A stretch of 64,000 nt of DNA from Paenisporosarcina sp050269735 (lineage in GTDB: Bacteria; Bacillota; Bacilli; Bacillales_A; Planococcaceae). A program made the translations under genes and the position numbers. Position 1 is the first letter of the stretch, and every line of letters begins with the position of its first letter. Under the pieces are notes generated by a model. That model saw only the letters and a list, made by a program, of their open reading frames with translations, had not been told where the DNA came from and did not search any database. Positions 1 to 8,734 of this stretch are shown one piece after another. The stretch is taken from assembly GCF_050269735.1 (NCBI RefSeq), contig NZ_JBNNIX010000002.1, forward strand, positions 372,001 to 436,000, given 5' to 3'.

Positions 1-10
1 TATTCAACAT
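1..10 (-). CDS. 5' end of an unidentified gene leaving the window on the left
   Basis: On the minus strand an ATG at 10-8 follows a GAGGTGAT ribosome-binding site at about 17-24. Only three codons are inside the window, so nothing can be said of the product. It would be divergent from yqgW. Confidence 0.35.
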
Positions 11-87
11 GTATATCACCTCAGGATAATTGTAGCAGAAACTACGCCGGCATACTCGCAGTTCATATATCCGACACTTTTTAATCC

Positions 88-116
88 TCGACAAATGCTA
101 TATTAAAACTTATAAT
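88..116 (+). promoter_or_regulatory. Sigma-A type promoter for yqgW
   Basis: TCGACA (88-93) and TATAAT (111-116) are separated by exactly 17 bp and lie about 57 bp before the chosen yqgW start. Both hexamers are near consensus for the vegetative sigma factor. Confidence 0.7.
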
Positions 117-172
117 AAGGTAGAAAACTTGTACTCGGCATTCATTTTCTGATGTCAAAAGGAGTGTCTATA

Positions 173-352
173 ATGAACTTATTAATGGTTATTTTTGGCC
201 TGGTTGCAATCTTTGGTGCAATTGGTACTTACCAAGCATTTAAAGAGAAAAACCTTTTAGGTGTTGTCTTCAATCTTGGAACTTTCACTATTTTTGGATG
301 GTTCACAGTGATGACGATTTTGAACCACGGTTATCCACCAGCATTACACTAA
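173..352 (+). CDS. yqgW: DUF2759 small membrane protein (YqgW-like)
   Basis: A 59-residue protein made almost entirely of two hydrophobic segments with a short basic turn (QAFKEKN) between them, as in the Bacillales DUF2759/YqgW family, whose function is unknown. The start at 173 is preferred over the in-frame ATG at 152, because AAAAGGAGTG at 157-166 is correctly spaced only for 173. It is monocistronic: it has its own promoter upstream and a strong terminator directly after the stop. Adjacency to yqgU and an LtaS gene matches the B. subtilis yqg cluster. Confidence 0.75.
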   Translation: MNLLMVIFGLVAIFGAIGTYQAFKEKNLLGVVFNLGTFTIFGWFTVMTILNHGYPPALH

Positions 353-360
353 ACCCATAA

Positions 361-394
361 AAAAGCTGACGTTCATTTGAACGTCAGCTTTTTT
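361..394 (+). terminator. Intrinsic terminator after yqgW
   Basis: Perfect inverted repeat AAAAGCTGACGTTCA / TGAACGTCAGCTTTT with a 2-nt centre, followed by T residues. The A-run on the other side means it may also work for yqgU on the minus strand. Confidence 0.9.
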
Positions 395-445
395 CGTTTT
401 GTATCGATTTGTTGTAACTTAAAATTATCGACTAAACTTCTTTCA

Positions 446-1552
446 TTATTCCTGCAAAGTGATCCAAGGATGGATTTCCCCACTCTCAACTTCCAGTAAT
501 TTTTCCAATTGGACTCCCGTTAAACAAAGAAGTCCTGAAGGATTACATGCAAAGGATTCATACGGACCTTCTAGAATTGTGTTCTTAGGTTTATCAATGG
601 ATAGTTGAACAAGGTCGAACTCAGATGGGATTTCATCCATCAAACCAGCCTGTGCTGACTCATACGTCAGCATAGTCCCATCACTGAGCCATTCTATGTC
701 AGGCACAAACCACTGTGAATAATTACTGATAGCCGGCAACTCGAACGTTTTCGTTTTTCCATCCAGATATCGCATCAGTGTATATAAAAACTTTTGCTGA
801 TCACTAGAAACACTTACCCGCACTTCTACTCCATCCGTAGCTTCTACGTAAATAATGGTAGACTCTGAATCCTTGGGGGTCATATCTATCGTATTTATTT
901 CACGTAAGGAGCCACCACTTAAAGTATCGTTTTCTGGCCAATTAATCGTATAAATCGAGGATTCTTTTCCCCATTTCCCAAAGGGATCGTTTGTTTCAAA
1001 TCGTTTCATTTCCTTACTTAAGCTTGAGTAAACAAATGAATCGAATGTCCAATCTTCATAAAATGCACTAAAAAATATGTCATTGGATTTAGTGGGATGC
1101 CAGTCCCAATACAATTCTGATGATTCAATCGTTAACATATCCACTTCCACCCCTGCTATTGAAAATAATTGTATGGATGCGCTTAAGGAATTACTGGAGG
1201 TTACTACGGCAATTTCCGTGAGACTCGGATGTATCCTTACTTCTATAATTGGTTCTGTAATCGTCAGTAAAGTTCTATTCTCCCCAGACTTGACGTGATA
1301 GGCATTCAATAAGTAGTTTGATTGCAGTCTGGTGATATAAAGTATTTCTTGATCTGAAAGCCATCCGATAATTCGTTCAAAATCCCCGTTTAGTTCTGTT
1401 AACGGTTTGATTGTTTCTTCTTGAATCGGAGGTTCACGTTCAGGCTCTGTTGAAATTGATTTCTCAGGTAGGATAGGTTTGGAGACATTCGGTTGGCAAC
1501 TCGTTAATAGTAGCAACAAAAAAATACTGCCTAATTTTACGAAGTGTCGCAT
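446..1552 (-). CDS. yqgU: YqgU-like lipoprotein with a beta-propeller-type extracellular domain
   Basis: 368 residues. The N-terminus has a short basic stretch, a hydrophobic core and the lipobox LLTSC, so the protein is probably lipidated and tethered outside the cytoplasmic membrane. A Pro/Glu-rich linker follows, then a long region of short beta-type segments (repeated WL/WH and EWLSDGT-like motifs) resembling the propeller fold assigned to YqgU proteins. No catalytic motif is evident and the function is unknown. The ATG at 1552 is preferred over TTG 1558 because the GGGGGA ribosome-binding site is nine bases from it. It lies between yqgW and an LtaS gene, which suggests an envelope role by context only. 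Confidence 0.7.
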   Translation of the reverse strand: MRHFVKLGSIFLLLLLTSCQPNVSKPILPEKSISTEPEREPPIQEETIKPLTELNGDFERIIGWLSDQEILYITRLQSNYLLNAYHVKSGENRTLLTITEPIIEVRIHPSLTEIAVVTSSNSLSASIQLFSIAGVEVDMLTIESSELYWDWHPTKSNDIFFSAFYEDWTFDSFVYSSLSKEMKRFETNDPFGKWGKESSIYTINWPENDTLSGGSLREINTIDMTPKDSESTIIYVEATDGVEVRVSVSSDQQKFLYTLMRYLDGKTKTFELPAISNYSQWFVPDIEWLSDGTMLTYESAQAGLMDEIPSEFDLVQLSIDKPKNTILEGPYESFACNPSGLLCLTGVQLEKLLEVESGEIHPWITLQE

Positions 1553-1721
1553 CACCAAATTCCCCCTTTCCTATTTATGTAGTACGTTTCAAATGGATAT
1601 GTGTTTCAAAAAAGGGTCTCGATAATTTTCACAGTTGATTATCAAAAATAAAACTGTTCCCTTTCCACGGACTAAGCTAGCAAAGCAATGATGGCCGACG
1701 AGTATCCGCAATAATTTAGCT

Positions 1722-1768
1722 CAAAAAAAATCGTCAAAAAGTGCATCTACACTTTTTGACGATTTTTA
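1722..1768 (-). terminator. Intrinsic terminator after the LTA synthase gene
   Basis: ATCGTCAAAAAGTG / CACTTTTTGACGAT around a 6-nt loop, followed on the minus strand by a run of T. It starts just past the stop codon of the LtaS-type gene. Confidence 0.9.
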
Positions 1769-1774
1769 ATGAAT

Positions 1775-3679
1775 CTACTTTTTACCTTCAGTTGTTTCAT
1801 CAATCAATAGGTTACCTGTTTTTTCATCATAAAAACGAAGTAAGTCTCCATTGATGATTTCATCTGAATAGCCAAGTTCTTCAGAAGCCCGTTCGATATA
1901 TGGAGCACATGCTTTAGCATCGGTTTCTAATCCAGTTTCCTTGTCGTAACAAATATTTCCTGCATAGACCACTTTGTCAGTAACAAAGCGTCCGTCACGG
2001 AAAACGACAAACTCTTCATGGTCTTTCGAAAAGACGTCTGCACCAAGCTGCATATCTTTACTCGTGTCAACACCAAGTAAATGTAGAATCGTTGGGCGAA
2101 TATCGATTTGTCCCGCTACTTCTTCTACAACCTCACCTTTGTTTGATCCAGGGACATGGATGAACATTGGTACACGTTGCAGTTGAGCACTTTCGAATGG
2201 TGTAACTTCTTTACCTAAATATTGAGACATCGCTTCATTATGATTTTCAGAAATCCCATAATGGTCACCATACATCACAATAATTGAATCCTCGTATAAA
2301 CCTTTAGCTTTTAAGTCTTCGAAAAGAGTTTTAACTGATTCATCCATGTATCGCACTGTTTGGAAGTAGCGATTCAAAGTGCCTGAATTCGAATCGTATT
2401 CAGGGATAAATTGATCTTTTTCTTCCAAATGGAATGGATAGTGATTCGTTAAAGTTATTAATCGTGAGTAGAAAGGCTGTTTCATTTCAGCCATATGATC
2501 AACTGATTGTTTGAAGAAAGGAATATCTTTCATACCCCAGTTAACGGAATCTCCTTCAGCGATATCGTAACTTTCCACATCATAGAATTGATCAACATTT
2601 AAAGCATTATACATCATGTCGCGATTCCAAAAACTCTTGTTATTCGCGTGCATGACATTAGTGAAATACCCTTTTTCATTCAGTGATTCAGCCATTGAAT
2701 TATAAGTGTTTCCACTGTGCGTGAAGAATACCGCCCCTCCACCTAATGGATATAAACTGTTTTCCACCAGGAACTCCGAATCAGAAGTTTTACCTAATCC
2801 AGTTTGATGGTAGAAATTCGGGAAGTAGAATGTATCTTTGTCTTTTGTTAATTCATTTAAGAACGGTGTAACGACCTCGCCGTTCATTTCTTCATTCACA
2901 ACAAAAGATTGTAGTGACTCCAATGAAACAACAATTACGTTTTTCCCTTCAGCAGTACCAAAGACTTCATAATTAGGCTCTGCTTGATTAGATCGTACAT
3001 AGTTATTGACTTCAACCAGTTCACTGCCATCAGCCAACGCACGCGCTGCATGCGATTTAGACTGAATATAAATATCGTATAAATGATAATTGTACGTTCC
3101 GATATTTTTCACCAATAATTCACGGTCAAAGCTTCTAGTTAACAATTGTGGACGTTCAGTTTCTGATAGTCCCAAGTTTAAGAATAAAACTGCTGCCGCC
3201 AACACAAAATATGCACGACGGATTGCTGGTTTAACAATTGCCATCTCTTTCGCATTCGGTAACCATTTCATTGCTGCAAACAACAATACAACGTCAATGA
3301 AATAAAAGACATCTGTGAAGTAAATACTCTCAGCTGCAGATGCACCCAAGTCCCCGAAATTGCTAGTTTGGAACAATACAGGAAGTGTAATGAAATCACT
3401 AAAGAATCGGTAAAAGGCTACGTTTGCGTACAAAATAACAGCTAATATTGAACTCGTAATTAATAAATATCGATTTCTGGCTTTAACGGATTTAAAGAAT
3501 AATGAGATACCATACACCAAAAGCAGGAAGCTTAATGGGTTTAAAAACAATATTACTTGTTGCATGACATTTTCAATTTTCATATCAAAACTCGTATGGT
3601 ATACCACATAGGTCTTAATCCATGTTAGTAAAATGGCTACCGCCAAAATCGAATGTTTAGGTAGTTTCATGTTCTTCAT
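1775..3679 (-). CDS. yqgS: Lipoteichoic acid synthase family protein (LtaS/YqgS type)
   Basis: 634 residues. Five N-terminal membrane segments are followed by an extracellular sulfatase-fold domain that transfers glycerol phosphate from phosphatidylglycerol onto the growing lipoteichoic acid chain. Visible catalytic features are SLESLQSF (metal-binding Glu near residue 254), GKTSDSEF (nucleophilic Thr near 298), SVNWGMKD, and YGDHYG (Asp/His near 472-473). SHAARA after the last membrane segment could be a signal-peptidase site, as in other LtaS proteins. The start at 3679 is chosen because AAGGAGG is nine bases upstream; the in-frame ATG at 3811 has no ribosome-binding site. B. subtilis has four paralogues. 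Synteny selects YqgS, but the exact paralogue identity is inferred. Confidence 0.88.
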   Translation of the reverse strand: MKNMKLPKHSILAVAILLTWIKTYVVYHTSFDMKIENVMQQVILFLNPLSFLLLVYGISLFFKSVKARNRYLLITSSILAVILYANVAFYRFFSDFITLPVLFQTSNFGDLGASAAESIYFTDVFYFIDVVLLFAAMKWLPNAKEMAIVKPAIRRAYFVLAAAVLFLNLGLSETERPQLLTRSFDRELLVKNIGTYNYHLYDIYIQSKSHAARALADGSELVEVNNYVRSNQAEPNYEVFGTAEGKNVIVVSLESLQSFVVNEEMNGEVVTPFLNELTKDKDTFYFPNFYHQTGLGKTSDSEFLVENSLYPLGGGAVFFTHSGNTYNSMAESLNEKGYFTNVMHANNKSFWNRDMMYNALNVDQFYDVESYDIAEGDSVNWGMKDIPFFKQSVDHMAEMKQPFYSRLITLTNHYPFHLEEKDQFIPEYDSNSGTLNRYFQTVRYMDESVKTLFEDLKAKGLYEDSIIVMYGDHYGISENHNEAMSQYLGKEVTPFESAQLQRVPMFIHVPGSNKGEVVEEVAGQIDIRPTILHLLGVDTSKDMQLGADVFSKDHEEFVVFRDGRFVTDKVVYAGNICYDKETGLETDAKACAPYIERASEELGYSDEIINGDLLRFYDEKTGNLLIDETTEGKK

Positions 3680-4074
3680 TCCTAACATCCTCCTTATCAC
3701 TTTCAAATCTTTGATTTTCATTAAAAAGTCGTCGTGTGTTCCCACTAATAATAAAGGAGGAACCGACTGACCTTCACAATGATATTCCGTGACATAAACG
3801 GCAAGAGCCATTTTATTTCACAAAGTTTATTTTATGCAACAAAAGAAAGAAACATTAGTATATCTTAATCCTTTTTTTACAACCATGCAACTTTCTGTTA
3901 ATAATCATATTGTAAAATAGATGGATGTCTCCATACCATGTTACCCCTTATAAGACGAGTGAAACCAATTAAAGTTTCGTTTTTGTTAAAATAAAGTAGA
4001 TTCTTTTCATTCACAACCTATTATTTACCAAAAATAAAACAATCTGAACGATCACATCCAGATTGTCTAACGGT
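3680..4074. other. Intergenic region between the LTA synthase gene and yqgQ
   Basis: About 395 bp. It contains the yqgQ terminator (4030-4066), then AT-rich DNA with no open frame preceded by a ribosome-binding site. On the minus strand TTGCAT and TAAAAT, 18 bp apart near 3810-3840, are a possible but weak promoter for the LTA synthase gene. In B. subtilis glcK lies in this position; no trace of it is visible. Confidence 0.5.
4030..4066 (-). terminator. Intrinsic terminator after yqgQ
   Basis: ACAATCTG / CAGATTGT with a 12-nt loop, followed on the minus strand by TTTTATTTTT. Confidence 0.85.
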
Positions 4075-4281
4075 TTATTTTATGTTTTTGTCAATCAAAC
4101 GTGACCGTTCCTGCCGAATTAAAAGAATAGCCATTTGAAAGTCCTGTGTTTCCATCATATGCGAATTATACAGCTCACGTATCTCTTCTTCCATTAACAA
4201 TAAATCAGCTTGCCGATCCGTTGTGTATATAAAAGTTCCGTAGCGTTTTAAATATTGAAGTACATCATAAATTGATTTCAT
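4075..4281 (-). CDS. yqgQ: YqgQ family protein (DUF910)
   Basis: A 68-residue soluble protein with the family pattern: N-terminal YDVLQYLKRYGTFIY, then two charged helices. The homologous B. subtilis YqgQ is about the same length; the family folds as a small three-helix bundle proposed to bind nucleic acid, and its role is not established. The gene starts four bases after the yqgN stop and ends at a terminator, so it is the last gene of a yqgN-yqgQ pair. In B. subtilis yqgQ sits beside glcK and the rhomboid protease gene, both absent here. Confidence 0.85.
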   Translation of the reverse strand: MKSIYDVLQYLKRYGTFIYTTDRQADLLLMEEEIRELYNSHMMETQDFQMAILLIRQERSRLIDKNIK

Positions 4282-4285
4282 TGTT

Positions 4286-4858
4286 TCACTCCATCTTAAA
4301 GCATTCTATCCTTTTTGTTTCTGTCATAATCAATTGTACAGGTAAATCATATTGTTCAACAGGAACTTGTGCAATAACCTGTTTATTAAAAGCCATAGCA
4401 ATCGTTGGGCCGGAGTATTTGCTCAAGAAACGATCATAGTAGCCTCCACCGAAACCAATGCGATATCCTCTTGAATCAAATACGACCCCAGGAACAATCA
4501 GTACATCGATTTGTGATGCTTCCATTTTTGTAGTTCGCGTAGGAATAGGTTCTTTTAATTTCATATAAACAACCTCTACTTGATCAAAGGAGGTGATTTC
4601 ATAAAAAGTCATTTGCTTGGTTTTAGGCGCACACTTCGGAACAGCCACTCTTTTTCCTTGCTCCCACAACTCTTCAATCAGCGTCCACGTATCAACCTCT
4701 GGAAATGCAGAAAGAGTGATGCCAATAATTTGTGCTTTTGTAACTGTTTCTTCTATTAATACTTTCTTATGTATAACATTTGATTGTTTTTGATGCCACT
4801 CTGTTGAGAGGTTGTTTATATCATTAAGAATAGACTTTCGAATAATGGATTTTTCCAA
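4286..4858 (-). CDS. yqgN: 5-formyltetrahydrofolate cyclo-ligase
   Basis: 190 residues. It converts 5-formyl-THF to 5,10-methenyl-THF with ATP, returning stored folate to one-carbon metabolism in the cytoplasm. The family signature GYRIGFGGGYYDRFLSKY lies near residues 132-149 and carries the glycine-rich phosphate-binding loop. RKSILNDI near the start and PKCAPKTKQMTFYEI in the middle also fit. The start codon is TTG at 4858, nine bases after GGAGGG on the minus strand; no better ATG exists. It is followed four bases later by yqgQ and preceded by the rpmG terminator, so it probably has its own promoter. Confidence 0.92.
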   Translation of the reverse strand: MEKSIIRKSILNDINNLSTEWHQKQSNVIHKKVLIEETVTKAQIIGITLSAFPEVDTWTLIEELWEQGKRVAVPKCAPKTKQMTFYEITSFDQVEVVYMKLKEPIPTRTTKMEASQIDVLIVPGVVFDSRGYRIGFGGGYYDRFLSKYSGPTIAMAFNKQVIAQVPVEQYDLPVQLIMTETKRIECFKME

Positions 4859-4875
4859 AGTTAAATTCCCTCCAT

Positions 4876-4907
4876 GAAAAAAACCAAAACCTGAGCAGGT
4901 TTTGGTT
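4876..4907 (-). terminator. Intrinsic terminator after rpmG
   Basis: AACCAAAACCT / AGGTTTTGGTT with a 4-nt loop, followed on the minus strand by a run of seven T. It lies between rpmG and yqgN. Confidence 0.9.
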
Positions 4908-4915
4908 AAATGGTT

Positions 4916-5065
4916 TTATTTTGTTTCACGGTGTAAAGTCATTTTCTTTTCACGTGAGCAATATTTTTTCATTTCAAGACGTTCCGGGTTGTTACGCTTG
5001 TTTTTCTTAGAAATATAGTTGCGCTCGCCGCAATCTGTGCAAGCTAGTGTGATGTTAACGCGCAT
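4916..5065 (-). CDS. rpmG: 50S ribosomal protein L33
   Basis: 49 residues: MRVNITLACTDCGERNYISK and so on, ending in TLHRETK. L33 is a large-subunit protein near the tRNA E site. Two adjacent ATG codons (5068 and 5065) exist; 5065 gives better spacing from GGGAGGG and matches the family's usual MRVN start. Cys-9 and Cys-12 form an intact CxxC, but the C-terminal half has only one cysteine (YCSREKK), so the four-Cys zinc ribbon is incomplete. This is intermediate between the zinc and zinc-free L33 types. In B. subtilis rpmGA lies next to yqgN as well. Confidence 0.93.
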   Translation of the reverse strand: MRVNITLACTDCGERNYISKKNKRNNPERLEMKKYCSREKKMTLHRETK

Positions 5066-5187
5066 CATTATCCCTCCCACTCTAATTCAGGAATCTTTTA
5101 AATCTTATGAGCATGATTTATACGACTAACCTATTATATCATACCTCATTAAAAAATCTACTACCAACTGCGAAATATTTATCGGCA

Positions 5188-5218
5188 TAGAAAGAGAAAG
5201 ACTAAAATTGTCTTTCTC
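5188..5218 (-). terminator. Intrinsic terminator of the pst-phoU operon
   Basis: GAGAAAGAC / GTCTTTCTC with a 7-nt loop just downstream of the phoU stop, followed on the minus strand by a pyrimidine-rich TTTCT tail. Confidence 0.75.
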
Positions 5219-5225
5219 CGTCAAA

Positions 5226-5885
5226 TTAGTTATTTAATTCATAGTGTCTACCCTTAACCAAATAAAATAATTGTTCCGCTATATTCGTTGCGTGGTCAGC
5301 AGATCGTTCCAAGTAACGGCAAACAAATGATAGTTGAGTAACTTGACTTAACATTTGGGGATTTTCAGCCCCCACCTTTAAAAGCTGTTGAATCGTTTGA
5401 CCATATAATTGGTCTACTTGATCATCTAGCTCAGCAATCTTGCGAGCATCTTCGATATTTTCTTCGATAAATGCTTTCATCACTTCTGTAAGCATCGTGA
5501 TGGTTTTAGAACGCATTTCTTCAATGTTCTTGATTGGTGAAATGAAATCCGCTTTACCGATACGGATATTTTCTTTTGCTATATTAACCGCATAATCACC
5601 AACACGTTCCATATCATGTGCTGCTTTCAATAATACAATCAATCGACGCAAATCTGTGGCAACCGGTTGCTGTTTAGCTAACAATAATATGACGCGATCA
5701 TTAATTTCTTCTTCCATACGATTGATATGGATATCATTTTCAATGATTGATAGGGCAGCATCAACATCGTGGCTTAATAATGCATCAATCGATTTGTTTA
5801 ATGTTGTAATGGCTAAATTGCTGAGCTTTAAAAATTGCTCCTGAACACCTCTTAGCTCATGTTCAAATTTTTCTCTTACTACCAT
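5226..5885 (-). CDS. phoU: Phosphate transport system regulatory protein PhoU
   Basis: 219 residues with the tandem three-helix PhoU repeat. The two conserved metal-binding stretches are visible: NDRVILLLAKQQPVATDLRR with HDMERVGDYAVNIA in the first half, and RYLERSADHATNIAEQ in the second. PhoU links the Pst transporter to phosphate signalling and restrains phosphate uptake. The ATG at 5885 is chosen (AGGGAGA ribosome-binding site); the longer frame begins with a TTG overlapping the pstB stop. It is last in pstS-pstC-pstA-pstB-phoU. B. subtilis has two pstB genes here and no phoU, so this order is closer to that of other Firmicutes. Confidence 0.94.
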   Translation of the reverse strand: MVVREKFEHELRGVQEQFLKLSNLAITTLNKSIDALLSHDVDAALSIIENDIHINRMEEEINDRVILLLAKQQPVATDLRRLIVLLKAAHDMERVGDYAVNIAKENIRIGKADFISPIKNIEEMRSKTITMLTEVMKAFIEENIEDARKIAELDDQVDQLYGQTIQQLLKVGAENPQMLSQVTQLSFVCRYLERSADHATNIAEQLFYLVKGRHYELNN

Positions 5886-5905
5886 TTTAATTTCTCCCTT
5901 CTGGA

Positions 5906-6730
5906 TCAACCAAAGCGTCCTGAAATGTAATCTTCTGTACGTTTGTCAGAAGGTGTAGAAAAGATTGTGTCAGTCTTATCAAACTCGATAACTTCTCCAT
6001 TTAGGAAGAATGCAGTCTGATCTGAGATACGTGCTGCTTGCTGCATATTATGTGTCACGATGATGATCGAATAATTTTGTTTCAGTTCCTGTACTAGTTC
6101 TTCTACTTTAAGTGTAGAAATTGGATCAAGAGCAGAAGTTGGCTCATCCATTAAAATAACATCTGGTTCAATCGCAAGGGCACGCGCAATACAAATACGT
6201 TGTTGTTGACCACCTGAGAGACCGTATGCATTTTCATTCAGACGATCTTTCACTTCATCCCAGATTGCCGCGCCACGTAAACTTTGTTCTACAATATCAT
6301 CCAAGGTTTTTTTGTTTTTAATCCCATGAATGCGTGGACCATACGCGATATTGTCATATATGGATTTAGGAAATGGGTTAGGTTTTTGGAAAACCATTCC
6401 AACTTTCGTACGTAATTCTTCAACACCATAGTCTGCATCAAAAATATTACGGTCCCGGTATATGATTTCACCAGAAGTTTTTACCGAAGGTACTAATTCC
6501 ACCATACGGTTCAATGTCTTGATATATGTCGACTTCCCACAACCTGATGGCCCTATAATAGCAGTCACTTCATTTTCTTTGATGGCTAGATCGATGTTCT
6601 TTAATGCGTGGTGATTGCCATACCATAAATTTAATTGGCGTGTGTCATATACAATGTTGTTGTTTGTTGTATCTTGATTACCCGTAATTTCACTTGTTGT
6701 TTTTTTATTGTTCACATTCAGTTGAACCAT
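5906..6730 (-). CDS. pstB: Phosphate ABC transporter ATP-binding protein
   Basis: 274 residues, the cytoplasmic motor of the PstSCAB high-affinity phosphate importer. Walker A GPSGCGKST at about 60-68, Q-loop FQKPNPFP, ABC signature LSGGQQQR at about 171-178, Walker B VILMDEPTSALDP and the switch histidine in IIVTHNMQQAAR are all intact. The first 25 residues are polar and longer than in many PstB proteins. Only one pstB copy is present. It lies 27 bp after pstA, and the phoU frame follows directly. Confidence 0.96.
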   Translation of the reverse strand: MVQLNVNNKKTTSEITGNQDTTNNNIVYDTRQLNLWYGNHHALKNIDLAIKENEVTAIIGPSGCGKSTYIKTLNRMVELVPSVKTSGEIIYRDRNIFDADYGVEELRTKVGMVFQKPNPFPKSIYDNIAYGPRIHGIKNKKTLDDIVEQSLRGAAIWDEVKDRLNENAYGLSGGQQQRICIARALAIEPDVILMDEPTSALDPISTLKVEELVQELKQNYSIIIVTHNMQQAARISDQTAFFLNGEVIEFDKTDTIFSTPSDKRTEDYISGRFG

Positions 6731-6757
6731 TTTGAAACCCTCCCGTGCCGCATAGGC

Positions 6758-7636
6758 TTAATAACGTTTTTGGAATTTATTTCGAATGATCACAGCAATT
6801 GAGTTCATCAGTAGCAAAAATATCATTAACACAATAATACCAGCTGCTGCCACACTTTGAAATGCTTCCTGTGGTCGTTTTGCCCAGTCAAATATCTGCA
6901 TTGGCATGGCAGTAAATTGACTAAGTAGATTTTCCGGCAAAAATTGAATAATTACTGGGATACCGATTACCACAAGTGGTGCTGTTTCACCGATTGCTCT
7001 AGATAAAGCTAAAATTCCACCTGTTAAAATTCCTGGTATCGCAGAAGGCAAGACAACTTTTACAATTGTTTGCCATTTAGTAGCACCCATTCCATAAGAA
7101 GCTTCGCGCAAATGCTTTGGAACTGCTCGAATTGATTCTTGTGAAGCCACAATGATAACAGGCAAGATAAGTAAACTCATTGTAAATCCAGCAGCTAACA
7201 CACTATTTCCTAATGCTAATGCTCTTACAAAAATCGTTAAACCGAGTAAACCAAATACAACAGATGGAACGCCAGCTAAATTCGAGATATTCATGCGAAT
7301 GAATTGCGTTATTTTATTTTGCTTTGCATACTCTTCCAAATATATTGCAGAACCCACACCTAAAATTAAAGATACAGGTGCTACAACGGCCATCATCCAT
7401 AGTGATCCAATTAAAGCCGCTTTTATACCTGCTTTTTCCGGGAAGCGCGATCCAAAGTTATTAAAGAAATCAGGCGTTAAGAAACCTATTCCCTGACTCA
7501 CTATTCGATAAAACAGGACTGCAAGGGATAACAATGCAAATAAAGTGGCCATAAAAAATATGATTTTAAATACTTTGTTGACAACCATTCTGCCGCTCAT
7601 TCGTTTGATTACAGATGTATGATCGATATATTTCAT
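6758..7636 (-). CDS. pstA: Phosphate ABC transporter permease PstA
   Basis: 292 residues with six predicted membrane segments and the EAA-type loop EASYGMGATKWQTIVKVVLP that contacts the ATPase. With PstC it forms the phosphate channel. The start at 7636 is supported by GGGAGG placed about eight bases upstream; the longer frame starting at 7672 would overlap pstC and has no such site. The ribosome-binding site sits inside the 3' end of pstC, so translational coupling is likely. Confidence 0.94.
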   Translation of the reverse strand: MKYIDHTSVIKRMSGRMVVNKVFKIIFFMATLFALLSLAVLFYRIVSQGIGFLTPDFFNNFGSRFPEKAGIKAALIGSLWMMAVVAPVSLILGVGSAIYLEEYAKQNKITQFIRMNISNLAGVPSVVFGLLGLTIFVRALALGNSVLAAGFTMSLLILPVIIVASQESIRAVPKHLREASYGMGATKWQTIVKVVLPSAIPGILTGGILALSRAIGETAPLVVIGIPVIIQFLPENLLSQFTAMPMQIFDWAKRPQEAFQSVAAAGIIVLMIFLLLMNSIAVIIRNKFQKRY

Positions 7637-7637
7637 C

Positions 7638-8585
7638 TTAATATTCCTCCCTAAAGCGTTTTGAAATCGCATGAGCTAACCAGTTCATGAGAAGTGTGAA
7701 GAGGAATAATGTAAATCCTACTGAATAAATCGAATAATAGATGGTTGTTCCATATCCGGCATCACCTGTTGAAACTTGAACGATATATGCCGTCATCGTT
7801 TGAATTGAATCGGTCATATCCAAATCGAACCTTGGTGTTGATCCACCAGCCAATGAAACAATCATCGTCTCTCCGATGGCACGTGACACTGCAAGTACGA
7901 TTGAAGCCATAATACCTGATAATGCTGCAGGTAAAACTACTTTAATTGCAACTTCCAGTTTTGTTGCTCCAAGAGCTAACGCCCCTTCACGAATGGAGTT
8001 TGGTACTGAGGTCATTGCATCTTCTGATAAGGATGCAATCATCGGTAAAATCATAATCCCGACAACAATACCTGGACTTAGCGCATTGAAAATTTTTAGT
8101 TCAGGAATAAATTGTTGAAGAAATGGTGTAACAAATGTTAAGGCAAAGAAGCCATAAACAATGGTTGGAACTCCTGCTAGTACTTCAAGAACTGGCTTAA
8201 TTACCCGACGCATATTGTCACTTGCATATTCACTTAAATAAACAGCTGATGCTAATCCAAATGGCACCGCAACCACTACAGCGATTAATGTGACTTTAAG
8301 TGTTCCCGCGATTAAAGGTAAAATCCCATAAAGAGGTTCATTATTCGAGAATGGCAGCCATTCTTTTCCGAAAACAAAATCTAGGAAAGGTACACGTTTA
8401 AAGAATTCCAACGTTTCGAATAGCAGTGTAAATACAATTCCAAACGTAGTAAGTACTGAAATTGAAGCAATTATTAAAAGAAGAAAAGGGATTGATTTCT
8501 CAACCCACTTCTTCCCTTTCCTGCCTTTTTGCTTAGCGATCATCTGTTGGACAGATAACTTGGAAGCTTGTTCGTTTAAAGCCAT
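7638..8585 (-). CDS. pstC: Phosphate ABC transporter permease PstC
   Basis: 315 residues, the second membrane subunit of the Pst importer. Hydrophobic segments begin near residue 27, and the permease loop reads EGALALGATKLEVAIKVVLP. ATG 8585 is preferred because GGGGG is upstream. The frame can be read back to 8690, but that part runs through a perfect stem-loop and has no ribosome-binding site. The roughly 200 bp between pstS and pstC hold two stem-loops that probably lower pstC expression relative to pstS. Confidence 0.94.
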   Translation of the reverse strand: MALNEQASKLSVQQMIAKQKGRKGKKWVEKSIPFLLLIIASISVLTTFGIVFTLLFETLEFFKRVPFLDFVFGKEWLPFSNNEPLYGILPLIAGTLKVTLIAVVVAVPFGLASAVYLSEYASDNMRRVIKPVLEVLAGVPTIVYGFFALTFVTPFLQQFIPELKIFNALSPGIVVGIMILPMIASLSEDAMTSVPNSIREGALALGATKLEVAIKVVLPAALSGIMASIVLAVSRAIGETMIVSLAGGSTPRFDLDMTDSIQTMTAYIVQVSTGDAGYGTTIYYSIYSVGFTLFLFTLLMNWLAHAISKRFREEY

Positions 8586-8666
8586 TTGAAATCCCCCTAT
8601 TGTAAGAAAAGTTAAGAAGCAAACCCGAGACTTAAAGCCGAAAAAATCGGTTCTGAAAAGGGTTAC

Positions 8667-8698
8667 GGCAAAGTGTGATTTGGCGTTCACACTTTGCC
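8667..8698 (-). promoter_or_regulatory. Stem-loop in the pstS-pstC intercistronic region (promoter-distal)
   Basis: A perfect 12-bp stem GGCAAAGTGTGA / TCACACTTTGCC with an 8-nt loop and no following T-run. It is unlikely to be a terminator and could stabilise or delimit processed pst mRNA. Confidence 0.6.
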
Positions 8699-8734
8699 TT
8701 TTATGTCCTTCCAGCTTTTCTTATCATTTAACAA

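Noticed and set aside
3680..3811. N-terminal extension of the LTA synthase to ATG 3811
   Set aside because: No ribosome-binding site is upstream of 3811. A strong AAGGAGG fits the start at 3679.
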